From the NCBI RefSeq assembly GCF_011075055.1, contig NC_058155.1, forward strand, positions 4,700,001 through 4,764,000: a DNA stretch of 64,000 nt, given 5' to 3'. Below the pieces are notes generated by a model. The model did no database searches, had not been told where the DNA came from, and worked only from the letters and a program-made list of their open reading frames with translations. This DNA is from Mangifera indica. Lineage: Eukaryota; Streptophyta; Magnoliopsida; Sapindales; Anacardiaceae. This document shows, in pieces, positions 37,405 to 51,701 of this stretch; the first letter of the stretch is position 1; every line of letters starts with the position of its first letter. The translations under genes were made by a program, and so were the position numbers.

Positions 37405-38307
37405 GGTCAAAAGACTTATTCCTACCCAAAGTTTGGTGCATCTTTAAACTCTCACTTATTAAGTTTTCAAAATCAAAATACCTGTTTGTTTATTAAATTT
37501 TACAATTATTGTTAAGAGTGAAAATGTCATTTAATAATTTTATTTTTAAAAAATAAAAATTTATACTCTTTTCCTACCTTAACGTTGAAAACTAATAATT
37601 CTCCTCTATCTTCGTATTTTCCAGATTTAAAAACTAATTCCCCTTCCTCTCCCCCGAAGTCATGGGTTGTAACCTCTCATATTTTTCTCATTTGCAGCCA
37701 CCCCAACCTTTTGGGAAAATTCAGTTTCACCCCTTCTTCAACTTCAGTTTTCATATCACCTCCAATGTCCTTCTCCATCCATTTCTAGCATCCTCCTCTA
37801 TCGAGATCGAGTCGTCATGACATCCTCCCTTCATCTCCTTCTCACTTCTCTCTCATCCAACGTAAAATTTGGTCAAAATCAAGCAAGAGGATGCAATGAC
37901 AACTCGATCTAGACAAAGGAAAATGTTATAGACAAAGGGAGAAAGACGCTAGAGGTGATCTAGAAACTGAAGCTAAAAAGGGAGTGAAACTGAAATTTTT
38001 CAGAAGGTTAAGGGCAACTGCAAATGGAAAAAATATGAGAAGTTGCAACCTTAGACTTGGGAAGGGGGTTGGGAAGATAGTTTTTAAACTTAAAAAATAT
38101 TAAGTTACAAGGAAATTGTCAGTTTTTAAAACTAAGATAAGAAAATGAGATAAATTTTTTTTTTTTTACATAAAATCATGAAATGATATTTTTTATCCTG
38201 ACACTAACTATAAAATTTAATAGATGAGTGAATATTTAGGTTTTTAAAACTTAATATATGAGAGTTTGGGGATACAGTAACCCTTGGGTGGAATAAGTCT
38301 TTTGACC
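37405..38307. mobile_element. Foldback / long-TIR element FB-a (arm B)
   Basis: Same element and insertion site as 7169-8072. One G is missing near the right end (GGGTGGAATAAG instead of GGGTGGGAATAAG), showing that arm B also carries 1-nt deletions. Confidence 0.75.
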
Positions 38308-40365
38308 TTTTTAAAATAAATATACGGAAATAATTAAGAAAGTAAGTCTACTTGTGGTTTCTACAAACAGTTTTTCTTTTTGAGTAAAATATTATACTGT
38401 GTTTTCTGGGGGGTGGAGGGGGTGTTTACTTCCATTATAAAACAATTGCAAAAGCCTTTTTTAGAATAAAAAATCCTTCCAGAATGCTTTAAAAAAACAA
38501 AATAAAAAATAGAAAAAGGAGCAGGCATGTGTTGCCTAAAAAGTGTTTTCCAAAATGAAAAGAATAACACGTGATTTAATTATATAATTTATAAATTAAA
38601 GCAACAATATAAATAAATAAATTAATTGTACTTTTACTTTTTCTTTCGTATCACTAAAAAGAAGGAATTACAATTAGAAAATGGGAGCAAGCAAGAGTGG
38701 CCACCAATTTGTTGGCCCTTTTTTGTCACACTACAATAAGGTCCTTTTCATCAATTTTGTCCTTTACAAGAGCATTCTGCCCTCACCATCCACTTCCTCA
38801 TTGCATAAATTTGAGTAAATATATATTTTTTATTTTATTCAAATAGAAAACAATAATTAAGCTTATATGGGCAGCACTTTCCCCCTTTTTTTTTTTTTGT
38901 GTGTATATAAAAATATTAAATTTACTGCATGTTAATAATGCAATTAATATATATTGTCATATTTCAATAGATATTTTGCCTATTAAAATTCTAGAAGATT
39001 CACATAACTTTCAACTTTCCGGTTTCTCTGGCACCTTAAGTGGTTGCTATTGTTTCTTGTTGGGATGATAAATGGGGAGGGCTGCATATTCCAACTCTTG
39101 TCTCTGTCCCCATAGAAAAAATCTGTGTCCACTGTCACCCTATCCTTGATATGGGAATGATAAAAAATTCTGGTACTTTGTCATTCAACAAATTTTTCTT
39201 CATTTTCCCTCTCCATCCCGGTGGGAAATTCTCCTCCCATACCCACTTAGAAAAATAATAATATATTTATTATGTGTTAAGGATGCATTTTGTAATAATT
39301 AATACACTTAAAGGTATTTAAATATTTAAATATTTATTGAATATTTAAATGAAGAGACATGTTAAAGATATATATATCCTTGTTCTTGTTGTTGGGGAGA
39401 AAACAAGCAAACTAACAAAACCAAAATCAAATTCTCCCTCTCTTAATTGAACTATGTGACACAAACAATGAACTAAAATATAATTCTTTCGTATCAAACA
39501 ATCAAAACAAATATAATAAAAATGAGCATTGCGATTTAACATAAAAACCTCTTCGATGTAAAGAATAAAACCACAAGGCATCACCCAAAAAAACCAATCG
39601 ATTATATCTGAAATAATGGTACTTAATTTTTAACCTAAAACTGGGTACACAACCTCTCAAACTAATAAAACATAACAATAACACAACTACATAAAATAGT
39701 AAATATCACAGCAAAACTCTTAAGTCTATATCTCATATTATAGGCATTAGACACACATCTCCACCATCCAAAATATAGCACTAGGTGTGCCTAAAATGTT
39801 GTCAAAATTTGGCAATAATCCAATAATAGACAAAGAAAAAAAAGATGTTTTTTTAAGAACTATAACATATAATTAACCGTATTTTAATAAAGATAATAGG
39901 TTACTTGAGAAATAAAATATGATCTTCACTATTTAGAATAAAAAACAATGAATCTTCTATTAGAAATCCAAAAATCAAAGTAATTCAATAATGAAATTGA
40001 GAAAACACGAAAATCTTTCACAGATGTACATTGAAAATCCAAATAAAACTCTTTTCTATATATATATTCTTATTTGCTATGCTGAACTTTATTTTTCCCT
40101 AACTCATGAAGATAGTGAGTTGGATTTTTCATACAAAACAAAATTGAATATTTTCATGTAGAAAAGAATTTAAAAGTTGAACATTTGTCTATTATCATTG
40201 GCTTGAGAAAGGGGTGGGCCAAAGACTGGCTTGGCAGACAAATTGTCATCTCTATTTGTCATGCTCCTGGGATTATATTTACGAGAGATTTTCAAGCTTT
40301 TACTTCTGCAAACTTGTCACTTATATTGGGAAGTCTAAAGATGGATGCAATAAATGACTTGTTTT

Positions 40366-40367
<2 letters not shown>

Positions 40368-40422
<55 letters not shown>
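40368..40422. repeat. (TA)n microsatellite, arm B allele
   Basis: TA run of about 55 nt, one repeat unit shorter than the run at 10135-10191. Confidence 0.95.
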
Positions 40423-40425
<3 letters not shown>

Positions 40426-40698
40426 ATACAAAGTACAAGTTGAGCAATCAAATATCCAAAATATTAATAGAAAGAAAGTTCTTTCGTTGAAGAATATGTT
40501 CTTATCAATGTATGGTAGAATATACAAATTGAATAGAGATCAATTTATACAAGTTGAATAGAAAGATTATTCCACGTCTAGATCAATTTTAGTATCAATT
40601 AAATTTATCAAAATTATTAAAGATAAAAGAAAATGATTAATTTAGACTCAAAAAATAATAATATTCATACATATTCAAGATATTTAAATATTCAATAA

Positions 40699-40858
40699 TA
40701 CTATTCGTATCTATTTTAAACATAGAAATATATATATATTTGATGTATGTCATCATATGATTGAGTAATTTTGAATTAAAGATAAAGTAATATCAAATCA
40801 CTTAATGACATAAATAAGTATATATTTATTTATATATTCAAAATAGATACGTATAGTA
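40699..40858. mobile_element. MITE with palindromic core (arm B)
   Basis: Same 160-bp element as 10468-10627 with identical terminal inverted repeats. Confidence 0.7.
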
Positions 40859-42480
40859 ATATTTATACAATATTATTTCAATTCATAATATTTCATCATA
40901 ATTTTTTTCATTTTTAAACATAATTTTTCTCCCCTTTTTCCACCATAGGGACAAGAGAGATTCATCTTACACCACAGTTTTGATTTAAAAGAAAATTTAC
41001 CAAACCGAATTTGATATATCATAAGGTATATGCCTTTATTTTAGTGATTCTTATGGGTAAAAACAATTCTTAAATAAGGTATAATTCATTCAAATGAGAA
41101 ATTTCCTATAAAGTCATATCTTCTAAAAGATGCATAACATTTATCGTAAAAAATATCTTAATAAACAACTGTTGTTATGAATCTTATGATTCATGAATGT
41201 GAGAAGAAAAAAAAAATCTTGAATTGTGCACATTTATTAATTTTATGTCCCATTACTTTGGTGAGCGATTAATTTGTGCGAACCCAACTGGTTAATAGTG
41301 GTTAGGTCTATGTTTGGAAATAATAATAATATTAGTACACCTCGATAAAGTAGATCAACTTGTTAAGCTTGCACGTTCAATTATTGTCCAATAATATTAT
41401 TATTTATTAACCAACCAACTAGATATCTTATTATCCTGAAAAATATGATTAAATTTGAGTCGAATTAATAAAGATTTGAATCTATATTTAACTTATATGA
41501 ACAAAAGAAAGAATTCAATTTTCCTCCTCCTACTTGGATTGGTGATAAATGAAGCATATCTTTTTCAAATTTAATCGTCTTAGTCTCTAATAGACTGCTA
41601 GTTGACCATTGAAAATTCATATTGAAATGACAAAAGTATCCCACCGAAAAATAAGAAAAAAGGTATCACACAAATAAGATTATTTCAATTAAAACTCTTT
41701 TCTTTAAAATCATTAAACAAACACATTTTTACATGTTAAACTTGTCTATGTGATATATTTTTCATTATTTTTTTAGGATATATATGTCAATTCATTATTA
41801 TTTTTAATTAATTAACCATCAACCAACGATTGGTATGCTAAAAAATGGAAAGACTCTTTTTTTATAACCTTATTAAACAAACATCGTTTATAAAAATTAC
41901 ATTTTGTTATTTTTAGAGGATTATTTATGTCATTTTATTATATTTTTTTCTAAAATCACTAAAAATAATGGAGTAAAAAAATGGTATGTAAAATGAATGT
42001 CCTTGAAATAATGATATACTAAAAGCATAGGAGTGAAAATGAAGTTCTCTCAAAGTAAGAAGAAGAAGAAACAATTTGAGACAAATTCCTATAATAGTAT
42101 AATTCTCAATGTGGCGGGGCCTAGCTTCTTGGTAACTTCTTTGCAACTTTTTTTTTTTTTTTAATTTTCATTTAACATTATTATAATCCTATTAAATTAT
42201 GCTTGAAAAATCAGCTTTAAGTCACTAAACAAGGTCAAATTAATAATTAACTACATTTGCATATGCAAATGTTGGAGCGAGGAGACACATTCCGAGAACC
42301 ATTTGAGTTGTGTGGAACCCACTTCCCTTTTAATTCCTCTACAATTTAATAAACAATCAAATTAATTCATATTATCTCAGTACAAAGAGATGAAACATTT
42401 ATAAAGAGAAACAAATTCTTGAAAACAATAACATATTAGATAAAATATGAACTATACTTTTTCCATTGAGTAAATTTTAT

Positions 42481-44972
42481 TTATTTTTAGTAAAATTTTT
42501 AATAAAATAGTTTAAGTATATTTAATTCTATTTTATAAAATATTAAATAATTACATTATTTAATTTTAGTTTTTCATTCTATTAAATTTTCTTTAGCAAT
42601 CTATAGGTGATAAGAATTCAGAGAGAGTGTTATAAAGAATAGTTTCCCTCTGCATGACGAAAGCTACTTCTTTACAAATTAAATGAAAACTTATAATTAA
42701 ATTAACTACGTCCAAGTTGAGGTTACGCTACTTTGATTTACATTTTTAATTTAGGGCTACGTCCAAGAAAGCTGCATGAAGAACGCACTTCTTATTTTTA
42801 AAAATAAATTTACGAAAAAGTTATTTTATTCTCTAATTTGTTTATTTTTTTAATTCAAAACTTGTATTATTACGAAAAATGGTTTGGTTTGGGTCATAAA
42901 TTTGAGTTATATTTAAGTCAAACTAAACTAAAATAATTTTTCTGAGACAAACTTTAACTATCTTTAATTTTAATTTGATAAATTTTTAAAATATTTTTTT
43001 ATTCAAGCAAACCTCGTGCCGGAGGGTTTTCAGACATTCAATTCAAAAGGGGAGAGGTGTTTGGGTTTTCATAATCAGAAAATTGCAATAGCATTTTTGA
43101 GAATAAAAAAACAGGTTTTCGGGATGCCTTTTTAAAAAACTCTTAAGATGTGTTGCCCAAAGAAGGTATTTTCCAAACTGAAAAGAATATATTAAAGCAA
43201 CAATATAAATAATTAATTGCACTTTACCTTTTCTTTCATATTACTAAAAAGAAGGAATTATAATTAGAGAAAGGGCGCAAGAATGGCCACCACCGCACCA
43301 AATTGTTGGCTTTTTTTGGTCACGTTACAATAAGGTCCTTTTCATTAATTTTGTTCTTTACTTGAGCATTCTGCCCTCCCTCACCATCCCCTCCCGCATC
43401 GTATAATGCATTTGTCATTTTTCTCAAACATCTAAATAATATTGGATAAATTCGAGTAAATATATATTTTAAATAAAATTATGTGTATATATTTTAAATA
43501 TATAAAATAAGTATATAGATAAATATCATCATATTATTAGATAATTTTAAATTAAAAATAAAATAATACTTAATCATATAATGATATAAAATATGTGTAT
43601 CTCTTATATGTATTCAGTTGTATACATATAGTATTCCTCATATGTGTATCTATTTCTATAGAGTCTGATCTTCTAAAATGGATCGTAAAAAATTTATATT
43701 CTAATTTCTCAATAATATTTAAGGGATACTTGGCCTTGAATAATGATGCTATACAATATTGACTAGTTCAGAATCTTAATAAAAAATTGTTGGTATGAAC
43801 AAACCCAATTGGTTAATTTTAGTTAGGCTTATGTTTGAAAATGATAATAATTTATTATTGTATCTCGATAAAATAGATCAACTTGTTAAGCTTCCATGTT
43901 CAATTATGGTCCAATAACATTATTATTTAATTAACCAACCAATTAGATACCAAAAGGAAGGGGTAGTTGCATCGATAGAAGTTTAAATCCATATTCGAAC
44001 TCACATGAACAAAAGAAAGAGTTCGATTTTCCTCCTCCAACTTGAGTTGATTATGAATCAAGAATATTGTTTTCAAATACTATCATTTTAGCCTTTGACT
44101 TAATAAACCGTTTCGTTGATCATTGAAAATTTATATTGAAATAACAAAAATATCTAACCAAAAATAAGAAAAAATGTATCAGTAATATAATATTACTTCA
44201 ATTAAAACTCTTTTCTTTAACATCATTAAACAAATATTAAAATTGGCTATATACTATATTTTTCATTATTTTTATGAGATATGAATGTCTTCATTATTTT
44301 TTTAAAAGTTAATTAGAAAGACTCTTTCCTTGTAACCTTATTAAACAAACACATTTATACATTAATATTAATTATGAAAATTACATTTTATTATTTTTAG
44401 AGGATTATTTTTGTCATTTCATTTTATTGTTTCTTAAAGTCACTATAAATAATGGATTTAAAAAATATAATATAAAATGAATGTCCTTAAAAAATAATGT
44501 ACTAAAAGCATAAGAGCGAAGATGAAGTCCCTCTCAAAATAAGAAGAAGAAGAAACAATCGAAGACAACTTCCCATAATAAATAGTATAATTCTCAAGGT
44601 GGCGGTGCCTAGCTTCTTGGCAACTTCATTGCTTCATTCTTTTTTTTATTTTCACTTAATATTATTATAATCCTATTAAATTATGCTTGGAAAATCAGCT
44701 TTAAGTCACTAAACCAGGTCAAATTAATAATTAATTACACTTGCCTATGCAAATGTTGGAGCGAGGAAACACATTTGGAGAATCATTTGAGTTGTGTGGA
44801 ACCCACTTCCTTTTTAATTCCTCTACAGTTTGTGTTTTCAATTAAATTATATTTTATTTCAGTAATATTATTTGTTTAAAGTCATTACTCTCAGATCTTT
44901 GTATATAAACTAAAACATAAAATTATTAAATTTTAAAAAAAAATTCAAACAATTTTCTTCCAAAATTTTGAG
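42481..44972. repeat. Degenerate intergenic repeat unit U2 (arm B)
   Basis: Counterpart of 12250-14740, nearly identical, including the MITE-like palindrome at about 43474-43641. Confidence 0.65.
43474..43641. mobile_element. MITE-like palindromic element (arm B)
   Basis: Counterpart of 13243-13410. Approximate boundaries; no coding capacity. Confidence 0.45.
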
Positions 44973-44976
44973 GAGT

Positions 44977-46532
44977 TTTTCTAGTAAAACTTTTAATAAA
45001 AAAGTTTAAGTACATCCAATCACATTTTATAAAATATTAAATAATTATCTTTTCTTTTCTCTTTCATGTTATTAGGTTTTCTTTAACGATCTATCGGTAG
45101 TAAAAATTCAAAGTGAGTATTATAAAGAATAGCTTCCCTCTACATGAAGAAAGCTAATTCTTTATGAATTAAATAAAAACTTGTAATTAAATTAATTACA
45201 GTTAAGTTGAGATTAATTTAGGGCTACTTTGATTTACAATCTTAATATACTCCTTATTTTTTAAAATAAATTTACGAAAAAGTTACTTTATTCTCTTTTT
45301 TTTTACTTTTTAAAATTTTTTATTCAAAACTTGTGTTTGAGATTATACATAATTTGGGTCATTAAGGATTTAACCTATCCCGGAAAGGCTTATTATTATT
45401 AGGCGAAAAGATTTGTCCCCCCTAAGGTTTAGGCCATTTTTAAACTTCCACTTAAAAACTTAAGTATCTATCTATCATAAAATATATGTTAAAATTTTTT
45501 ATTATATTTAAGAGTAAAACCGTTATTTTAATATTAATATTAAAAATATATAATTTTTTAAATTTTAGTTTTGAAAAATAATTATTTTTCTCCACACTTA
45601 AGTTTTTTTTTCTCCCAACCATCACTCTGTCTCCGATGACTCTTTCTTTCCTCTTTAACCATTAGTTAGCGCCTTCTCGTCATTGACAGACAAAGTTAAT
45701 CAGTGGATAAAAATCGTCTTTGACTACCGATTAAGAGATGAAATCTTCATTTTTCTATCTATTTACAAAAAGAGACGAATTGGATATGCATAATTACACA
45801 TTAATATTGTTTTTGTAATATATTTTTCATTATTTTTGTAGGATATGCATGTGGTTTCTTTTTTTTTTAAAGTCAATTGACAATCAACTAATGGTTGGTA
45901 TGCTAAAAAATAGAAAGACTCTTTCTTCATAATCTTATTAAATAAACACATTTATACATAGATATCGCTTATAAAATTTACATTTTATTATTTTTTAGAG
46001 GATTATTTTTGTCATTTCATTATATTGTTTCTAGAAGTAACTAAAAATAATGGATTTAAAAAATAATATATGGAATAAATGTCCTTAAAAAATACACTAA
46101 AAAGTATAGGAGTGAAAATGAAATTCTCTCAAAATAAGAAGAAGAACAAACGGTCGAAGACAACTCCCTATAATAGGACAATTCTCAAGGCGGCGGTTTG
46201 TAGTTTCTTGGTAACTTCATTGCTTCATTTTTTTAAATTTTAATTTAATATTATTATAATCCATTAAATTATGCTTTAAAAATAAGCTTTTAATCGCTAA
46301 ACCAGGTCAAATTAATAATTAATTACATTTGCAAATGCAAATGTTGGAGCGAGGGGACACATTCCGAGATTCATTTGAGTTGTGTGGAAACCACTTCCTT
46401 TTTAATTCCTCTACAGTTTGTGTTTTCAATTAAATTTTATATTATTTCAATAGTATTATTTGTATAAAGTCATTAATCAGATTTTTGTGTATAAACTAAA
46501 AACATTCGAACAATTTTCTTATGAAATTTTTG
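44977..46532. repeat. Degenerate intergenic repeat unit U3 (arm B)
   Basis: Counterpart of 14745-16300, truncated in the same way. Confidence 0.55.
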
Positions 46533-47109
46533 TATATAGATTGAATCAAATTTGAATAAAATTTTGTGTTTAGAATGTGAATAAATTGATGTGATATTAT
46601 TCTTCTAATTGTCAGCTTTCGATTTGGACGATGTTCATCTGCTCTCGATCTGGATAGTGTTAGTTTGCTCTTCAATTTTGGCTTCGATTGATTTCGATGG
46701 GAGAAGATGTTCGGCAATTTTTCTTTTTAGTTTTGGCTTTAACATTTGTCTCTTTGTCGGATGAAAAATTGTCTTCCTCCGACGATTTTGGTTAAAGATT
46801 CGCATGCTTTGACAGGATAGGAGGAGTTTTGGGAAGGTCAATCATGCGAGATGATCATCAGAGAAGTAGAAAAAAATCTTAAGAGAGAAATAGTCGCTTT
46901 TTAAATTTTGGGTGGGGGAAAATATTGTTTTTTAAACTTAGAAGGGCAACGTGATAAAATTTTAGGGTTTTAAATATTTTTAGTTAAATAATATTTTTAC
47001 TCTTAATCCTAACAGTAATTTTAATATAAAAAGGGTATTTGAGTTTTTAAAACTTTACAGATAAGTTTGAAATTTGACCAAACCTTGAGTGGGAATAAGT
47101 CTTTTGGCA
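45402..47109. mobile_element. Foldback / TIR element FB-b (arm B), composite
   Basis: Counterpart of 15169-16877 with the same termini and the same enclosed U3 sequence. Confidence 0.6.
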
Positions 47110-47124
47110 TTTAATTTATTAAAG

Positions 47125-47257
47125 TAGTACTACGTGTACAAATAAGAATGTATCATTATATAATTAGATAATTAAAAATAAAATAATATTTAATCATATA
47201 ATGATATATTATATATATATATAAAATTATATACAAAAATTATACACATAATTTTAT
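47125..47257. mobile_element. MITE-like palindromic element (arm B)
   Basis: Counterpart of 16893-17025. Approximate boundaries. Confidence 0.45.
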
Positions 47258-48344
47258 TGAATTTATTATCACTTATTGGTTATTTATGTGCCTAAAATTA
47301 TTGAAATAATAATGGCCCTAAATATATACCTAATTTTATTTCTACTTAAAATTGTACAATCTTAATTTATTCTTTCAGGAAAAATAAAAAAATTAAACGG
47401 ACAAAATTTTGCAATTCTGTTTTTATCATTTAACAAAAGAAAATATATTTGATAGTATTTTCTACCATAATAGTGCTATATAATAATTTTTATTTATAAA
47501 TAATAATATATTATTATATAATTTAATAATTAAAAATTAAAATTAAAATAATATTATATTATATAATAATTTAATAATATTTGTATATAAAATTATAAAT
47601 AAAATTTTGTTAGGGCTGTTTGGTTATGAATTTTAAAGATTATTTTGGTAATCTATTTTTTATTCTTTTATTTGATTTATCAGTAATAAAAGATTACAGT
47701 AATATTTTATTACCTATGTTGACGTGACAGGTAATATATGTGATAATCTGATTACCACCTTCACCTTAAGTATTTAAAATTATCAAGGTAATCTTAATTT
47801 TATTATAATTATATTAGTATTTATTAATTTTTTGAGACAAAAATAAATTTATTTTTAATTAATATGATAAATAATATGAAAAATATTTAAAAATAATTAT
47901 ATTCAAGGGCATTTACGTAAAATAATTTACTAGTAATATTTTATTATCTTTAGTCAAATACAATAATTATTTATACCTATCAAATTTTATCAAACATAGT
48001 AATCATTTATATCTAATAATCTTTTAAGTAATCTATCTTCAAGATAATTTTCTATTTTAGTAATAAAACATTACTCAAACCAAACGCTTCCTTAATATAA
48101 TTATTCTTTCCCAGAATCTGGTTAAAGCAAATGTAAATTCACTTTCAAGTTCATGTTTCTGCTTGTCCGCGTAGTGATGGCCGATCAACGGCCAAGAATC
48201 ATCTAATCGTGTTGACCCACATTGTCCACCGCTGATCTTTAAATCTTACAACATGACAAACGAAGACGGACGGTAATGATTGACGGGTTGACCATCTTTA
48301 TGTCCCACTCACAAACACAAGTTACACACACAGATTGTTGATAA
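47258..48344. other. AT-rich intergenic and upstream region of STOP1 (arm B)
   Basis: Same content as 17026-18112: an AT-rich stretch, then the putative promoter and leader of STOP1. No gene seen. Confidence 0.45.
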
Positions 48345-48506
48345 ATGGAGTCCGTGGAGCTTAATCTTTCTCTTTCATTCTCTTCTTTTCTTCCATGTTC
48401 CTGTTTTCTCAGCTGCAGAAACAGAGCATCTAAGCAATCTTTCAACCGGGTGACCCTCAAAATCTTTTCTTTTTTACCTTTTTACGAGTTGCATGCATTT
48501 TTTTAG
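48345..48506 (+). other. Possible upstream ORF in the STOP1 leader (arm B)
   Basis: Identical 53-codon frame to 18113-18274, ending well before the STOP1 start at 49197. Its presence in the leader is inferred from position only. Confidence 0.25.
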
Positions 48507-49196
48507 TGGGAAAATATGATGAATCTTGCTTCTTTTTGGTGTTTTAGTTTGTTCTTCAACATGGTAGTTTATCTTTTTGAGATCTTTTAATGTTTGCTAG
48601 CTTAGTGTTTTAAGCGAAGAAAGAATGAGATTTTTGGTTTATTTTTTGTTTAATATAGTATAAATGAAATGATAGTTGGGACTTTGTATTAGTAATTGTA
48701 ATAAATGAAGGGTTTTTTTTTTTTTTTTACGTTATTGTTATTTTATGATTAATTGGGGATCTGCAGTTGGTTGTAAAGAAGAGATTATTACTTTGGCTGT
48801 TAAATCAAGCTTGTTGTTTTAACTTTTAAGTGGATTCTTAATGGAGTTTTTCAGATTGTGCTAGAATATTGAATATGATGAGAAAGAGTTGGATTTTTAT
48901 GTTATTTCTGATTTTGAAGTCAACTGGAATTTTCAGATCAAATGAGTCTTTGTTGAAGTTGTCGTATTTAATTGAGATTTCAGTTGTTTTTAAGATTTTG
49001 GGTTATGAAGTTTTGTTGAAGATCATGCTTTAGCCTTTTTGCCTGTTTAATTTTCCGAGTTTATGTGAATGGTTTGATGTTAAATCATTGTAGTTATTCT
49101 TTTTTGCTTTGAATTTCAGTAAGTGATTCTGATCTCAAATGAAATTTTAGGTGTGATTGCTATTGGATCAAAAAACTTGCATAAAGGTTTTAGAAA

Positions 49197-50762
49197 ATGG
49201 ATCTTAAAGGGAGTCTATGTGCAGACACTTGGGGGAAGTCTTCTTCCTTCTCAGATGAACTACCAAAAAGGATGTCTTCTAATAACTCATCTTTTGCTGA
49301 TTTTGATTCGCGGCCACCACAGAAGTGGGAAGATCAGATCATATTAGATTATGCCATGAGGATGAATTCTCCCTTCCCTGAGTTCAATCAACCACAAACC
49401 CAGTCTCCGCTTCCTTCTAACTCCAGTAACCAAATCAAGTCCCCAGTTCAGATGAATGAGGCACTCCAGGCGAATAGAACCGAAGATTGGGATCCAAAAG
49501 CTATGCTGAATAACCTCTCATTTTTGGAACAAAAGATCCACCAGCTGCAGGACTTGGTGCATTTGATTTTCGGCCGAAGAGGCCAAGTGTTGGGGCAATC
49601 GGATGAGCTTGTAGCTCAGCAACAGCAGCTCATCACTACCGATCTCACTTCTATTATTGTTCAGTTAATCTCTACTGCTGGTAGTCTTCTCCCATCTGTG
49701 AAGAACAACTTTTCAGCTGCCGCTCCTTCCATTGGACAGCTTGGGCAGTTTACTGGGGTTCTCTTTCCGCCAGTGGATGACCCTAAAGGTGGTGTTCAGC
49801 CGCAAAGTGGTCCTGGAACCAAAGTTTTGAATAATTTAAACCATGTTGATCTTGGTGGCAATAGTGTGATTGAACAGAACCACACTTTTGAAGAGCATGA
49901 AATTAAAGATGAAGAAGATGTAGAAGAAGGAGAGAACCTCCCTCCTGGATCCTATGAGATCTTACAACTAGAGAAAGAAGAAATCCTTGCACCTCATACT
50001 CACTTCTGCACAATATGCGGCAAAGGATTCAAGAGGGATGCAAATTTACGAATGCACATGAGAGGTCATGGAGATGAGTATAAAACTCCAGCAGCACTTG
50101 CAAAACCTCAAAAGGGGTATGATTCTGAACCAATGATTATTAAGAGGTATTCCTGCCCATATGCTGGTTGCAAGCGGAACAAGGATCACAAAAAATTTCA
50201 GCCTCTGAAGAGTATTTTGTGTGTCAAAAATCATTACAAGAGAACTCATTGCGACAAAAGTTACATCTGCAGCAGATGCAACACCAAGAAATTCTCTGTT
50301 ATTGCTGATCTTAAGACTCATGAGAAGCATTGTGGCAAAGATAAATGGCTTTGTTCCTGTGGCACCACATTCTCGAGGAAAGACAAGCTATTTGGACACA
50401 TTGCACTCTTCCAAGGCCACACGCCGGCCATTCCCACTGATGAAACCAACAAAGGACTTGCAGGGCCGTCTGATCGAAGAGAAGGCAATGAAGCAACAAG
50501 CAAAGTTGGCAGTATAAGTTTCAACTTCAGCTCTAATGCTCCTACTGGAAAGGGGATTCAAAATGATATGTACAGCAAAGGGAGTGCTGATGATTCAGCT
50601 AGTTTATTCTCGTCATTGAACTTTGATACCTGTAACTTTGACGGTTTTCATGAATTCCCTCGACCTCCATTCGATGATTCAGAGAGTCCGTTCTCTTACC
50701 TTATTCCAGTTTCTTGTAATTACATTCCAAAAACTGGAGGGGATTCGAGTTTGAAACCCTGA
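49197..50762 (+). CDS. STOP1: STOP1-like C2H2 zinc-finger transcription factor, intact copy
   Basis: A single-exon CDS of 521 residues. The N-terminal third is Ser/Asn/Gln-rich, followed by a predicted helical stretch around residues 105-155 and an acidic patch near 232-246. Four zinc fingers follow: Cys271/Cys274 with His287/His291; Cys320/Cys325 with His346/His351; Cys358/Cys361 with His374/His378; and Cys386/Cys388 with His401/His408. Arrangement and sequence ([20 protein letters not shown]) match plant STOP1, about 500 aa, a constitutive nuclear regulator of proton and aluminium tolerance genes whose activity is largely controlled after transcription. Distinguishing STOP1 from its paralogue STOP2 needs a tree; the length favours STOP1. 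The start is the first in-frame ATG, after a leader that probably contains an intron. Confidence 0.93.
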   Translation: MDLKGSLCADTWGKSSSFSDELPKRMSSNNSSFADFDSRPPQKWEDQIILDYAMRMNSPFPEFNQPQTQSPLPSNSSNQIKSPVQMNEALQANRTEDWDPKAMLNNLSFLEQKIHQLQDLVHLIFGRRGQVLGQSDELVAQQQQLITTDLTSIIVQLISTAGSLLPSVKNNFSAAAPSIGQLGQFTGVLFPPVDDPKGGVQPQSGPGTKVLNNLNHVDLGGNSVIEQNHTFEEHEIKDEEDVEEGENLPPGSYEILQLEKEEILAPHTHFCTICGKGFKRDANLRMHMRGHGDEYKTPAALAKPQKGYDSEPMIIKRYSCPYAGCKRNKDHKKFQPLKSILCVKNHYKRTHCDKSYICSRCNTKKFSVIADLKTHEKHCGKDKWLCSCGTTFSRKDKLFGHIALFQGHTPAIPTDETNKGLAGPSDRREGNEATSKVGSISFNFSSNAPTGKGIQNDMYSKGSADDSASLFSSLNFDTCNFDGFHEFPRPPFDDSESPFSYLIPVSCNYIPKTGGDSSLKP

Positions 50763-50868
50763 AGTGTTACTAAGTTTAGGTTGTTGCTTGCTTTAGGATT
50801 ATTATAATTAGTCATATTTGTGAGTCAAGGTGATCCCGTTTCCATGTTCTTGTAATTGGTTGTACTTG

Positions 50869-50874
50869 AATAAA
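50869..50874 (+). terminator. Poly(A) signal of STOP1 (arm B)
   Basis: AATAAA 107 bases after the stop codon, same context as in arm A. Confidence 0.6.
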
Positions 50875-51680
50875 TGTTCTCTATTATGAGTTTGTTACAT
50901 TATTAAGAAAACTGAGCCGGCATCAACTTCTCCAAGGTTCTGAAAATCAGCGGGATCATTGAAAAACTTAAAAGGAGACGGACAAAAAATGTATCTGCAT
51001 TCTTCAAATTAAGAAGCATGTACAGATTATACGTGTTGACTTGACTTACATGCATTGAATGGATGAAGCATTATGGCTATTAAGATTTGGTATCACAGGT
51101 CCGTAAGCCAAATTGCAGTAAAGATGTTGACGAGGTCAGATTCTAAAAATAGAACTGAGATTAGGTTTGGATTACTTTTTGAGTAATTTTTCTTGTACAA
51201 ACATTAATATGCCTTTCAAAATTTCAAGGGTAAAACTTAACTTAAAATAACAGTTGAAAATTGAAGGAGTACTAATCGGAAAGGAAGAAAGACAGAATAT
51301 ACAACATAATGCAACAAAAATGGAACACTATGGATTAATTGATTCATATATTTCACAAGCATCATAAGCCATAAATCAATGAAAATTATTAGACTTAAAA
51401 AGTTCCATAGTAGAAAAGCTCATAGCGCTTTTAGGTTCCTCTGGAACAAGCATGTCAGCATTGATACAACACAACGATTCTTTGCTTGACGCTTATTCCT
51501 TTGACTCCACCAAATGCAACAGCATCAAGAACAAAACACAAGAATATTAGACTGAAACATTCATAGCTAATGCATTTCAAGTCATGTAGTTCAATAATCT
51601 TGGATCAACAGAAATTTAATTTGTTATTATTTTTTCATAAATGTTCGATATTTATATAAGGTGTGAACATCTTTATCTTT
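50875..51680. other. Convergent intergenic region (arm B)
   Basis: Between the 3' ends of STOP1 and the membrane-protein gene. Nothing recognisable. An AATAAATAAATAAAG stretch on the minus strand at about 51678-51692 is a plausible poly(A) signal for the membrane-protein gene. Confidence 0.45.
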
Positions 51681-51701
51681 ATTTATTTATTTTTTTCTGA
51701 G

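Larger units (their letters stand above)
36196..42471. repeat. Degenerate intergenic repeat unit U1 (arm B)
   Basis: Counterpart of 5960-12240 with the same landmarks and the same nested foldback element, TA run and MITE. The threefold intergenic repeat therefore predates separation of the two arms. Confidence 0.65.
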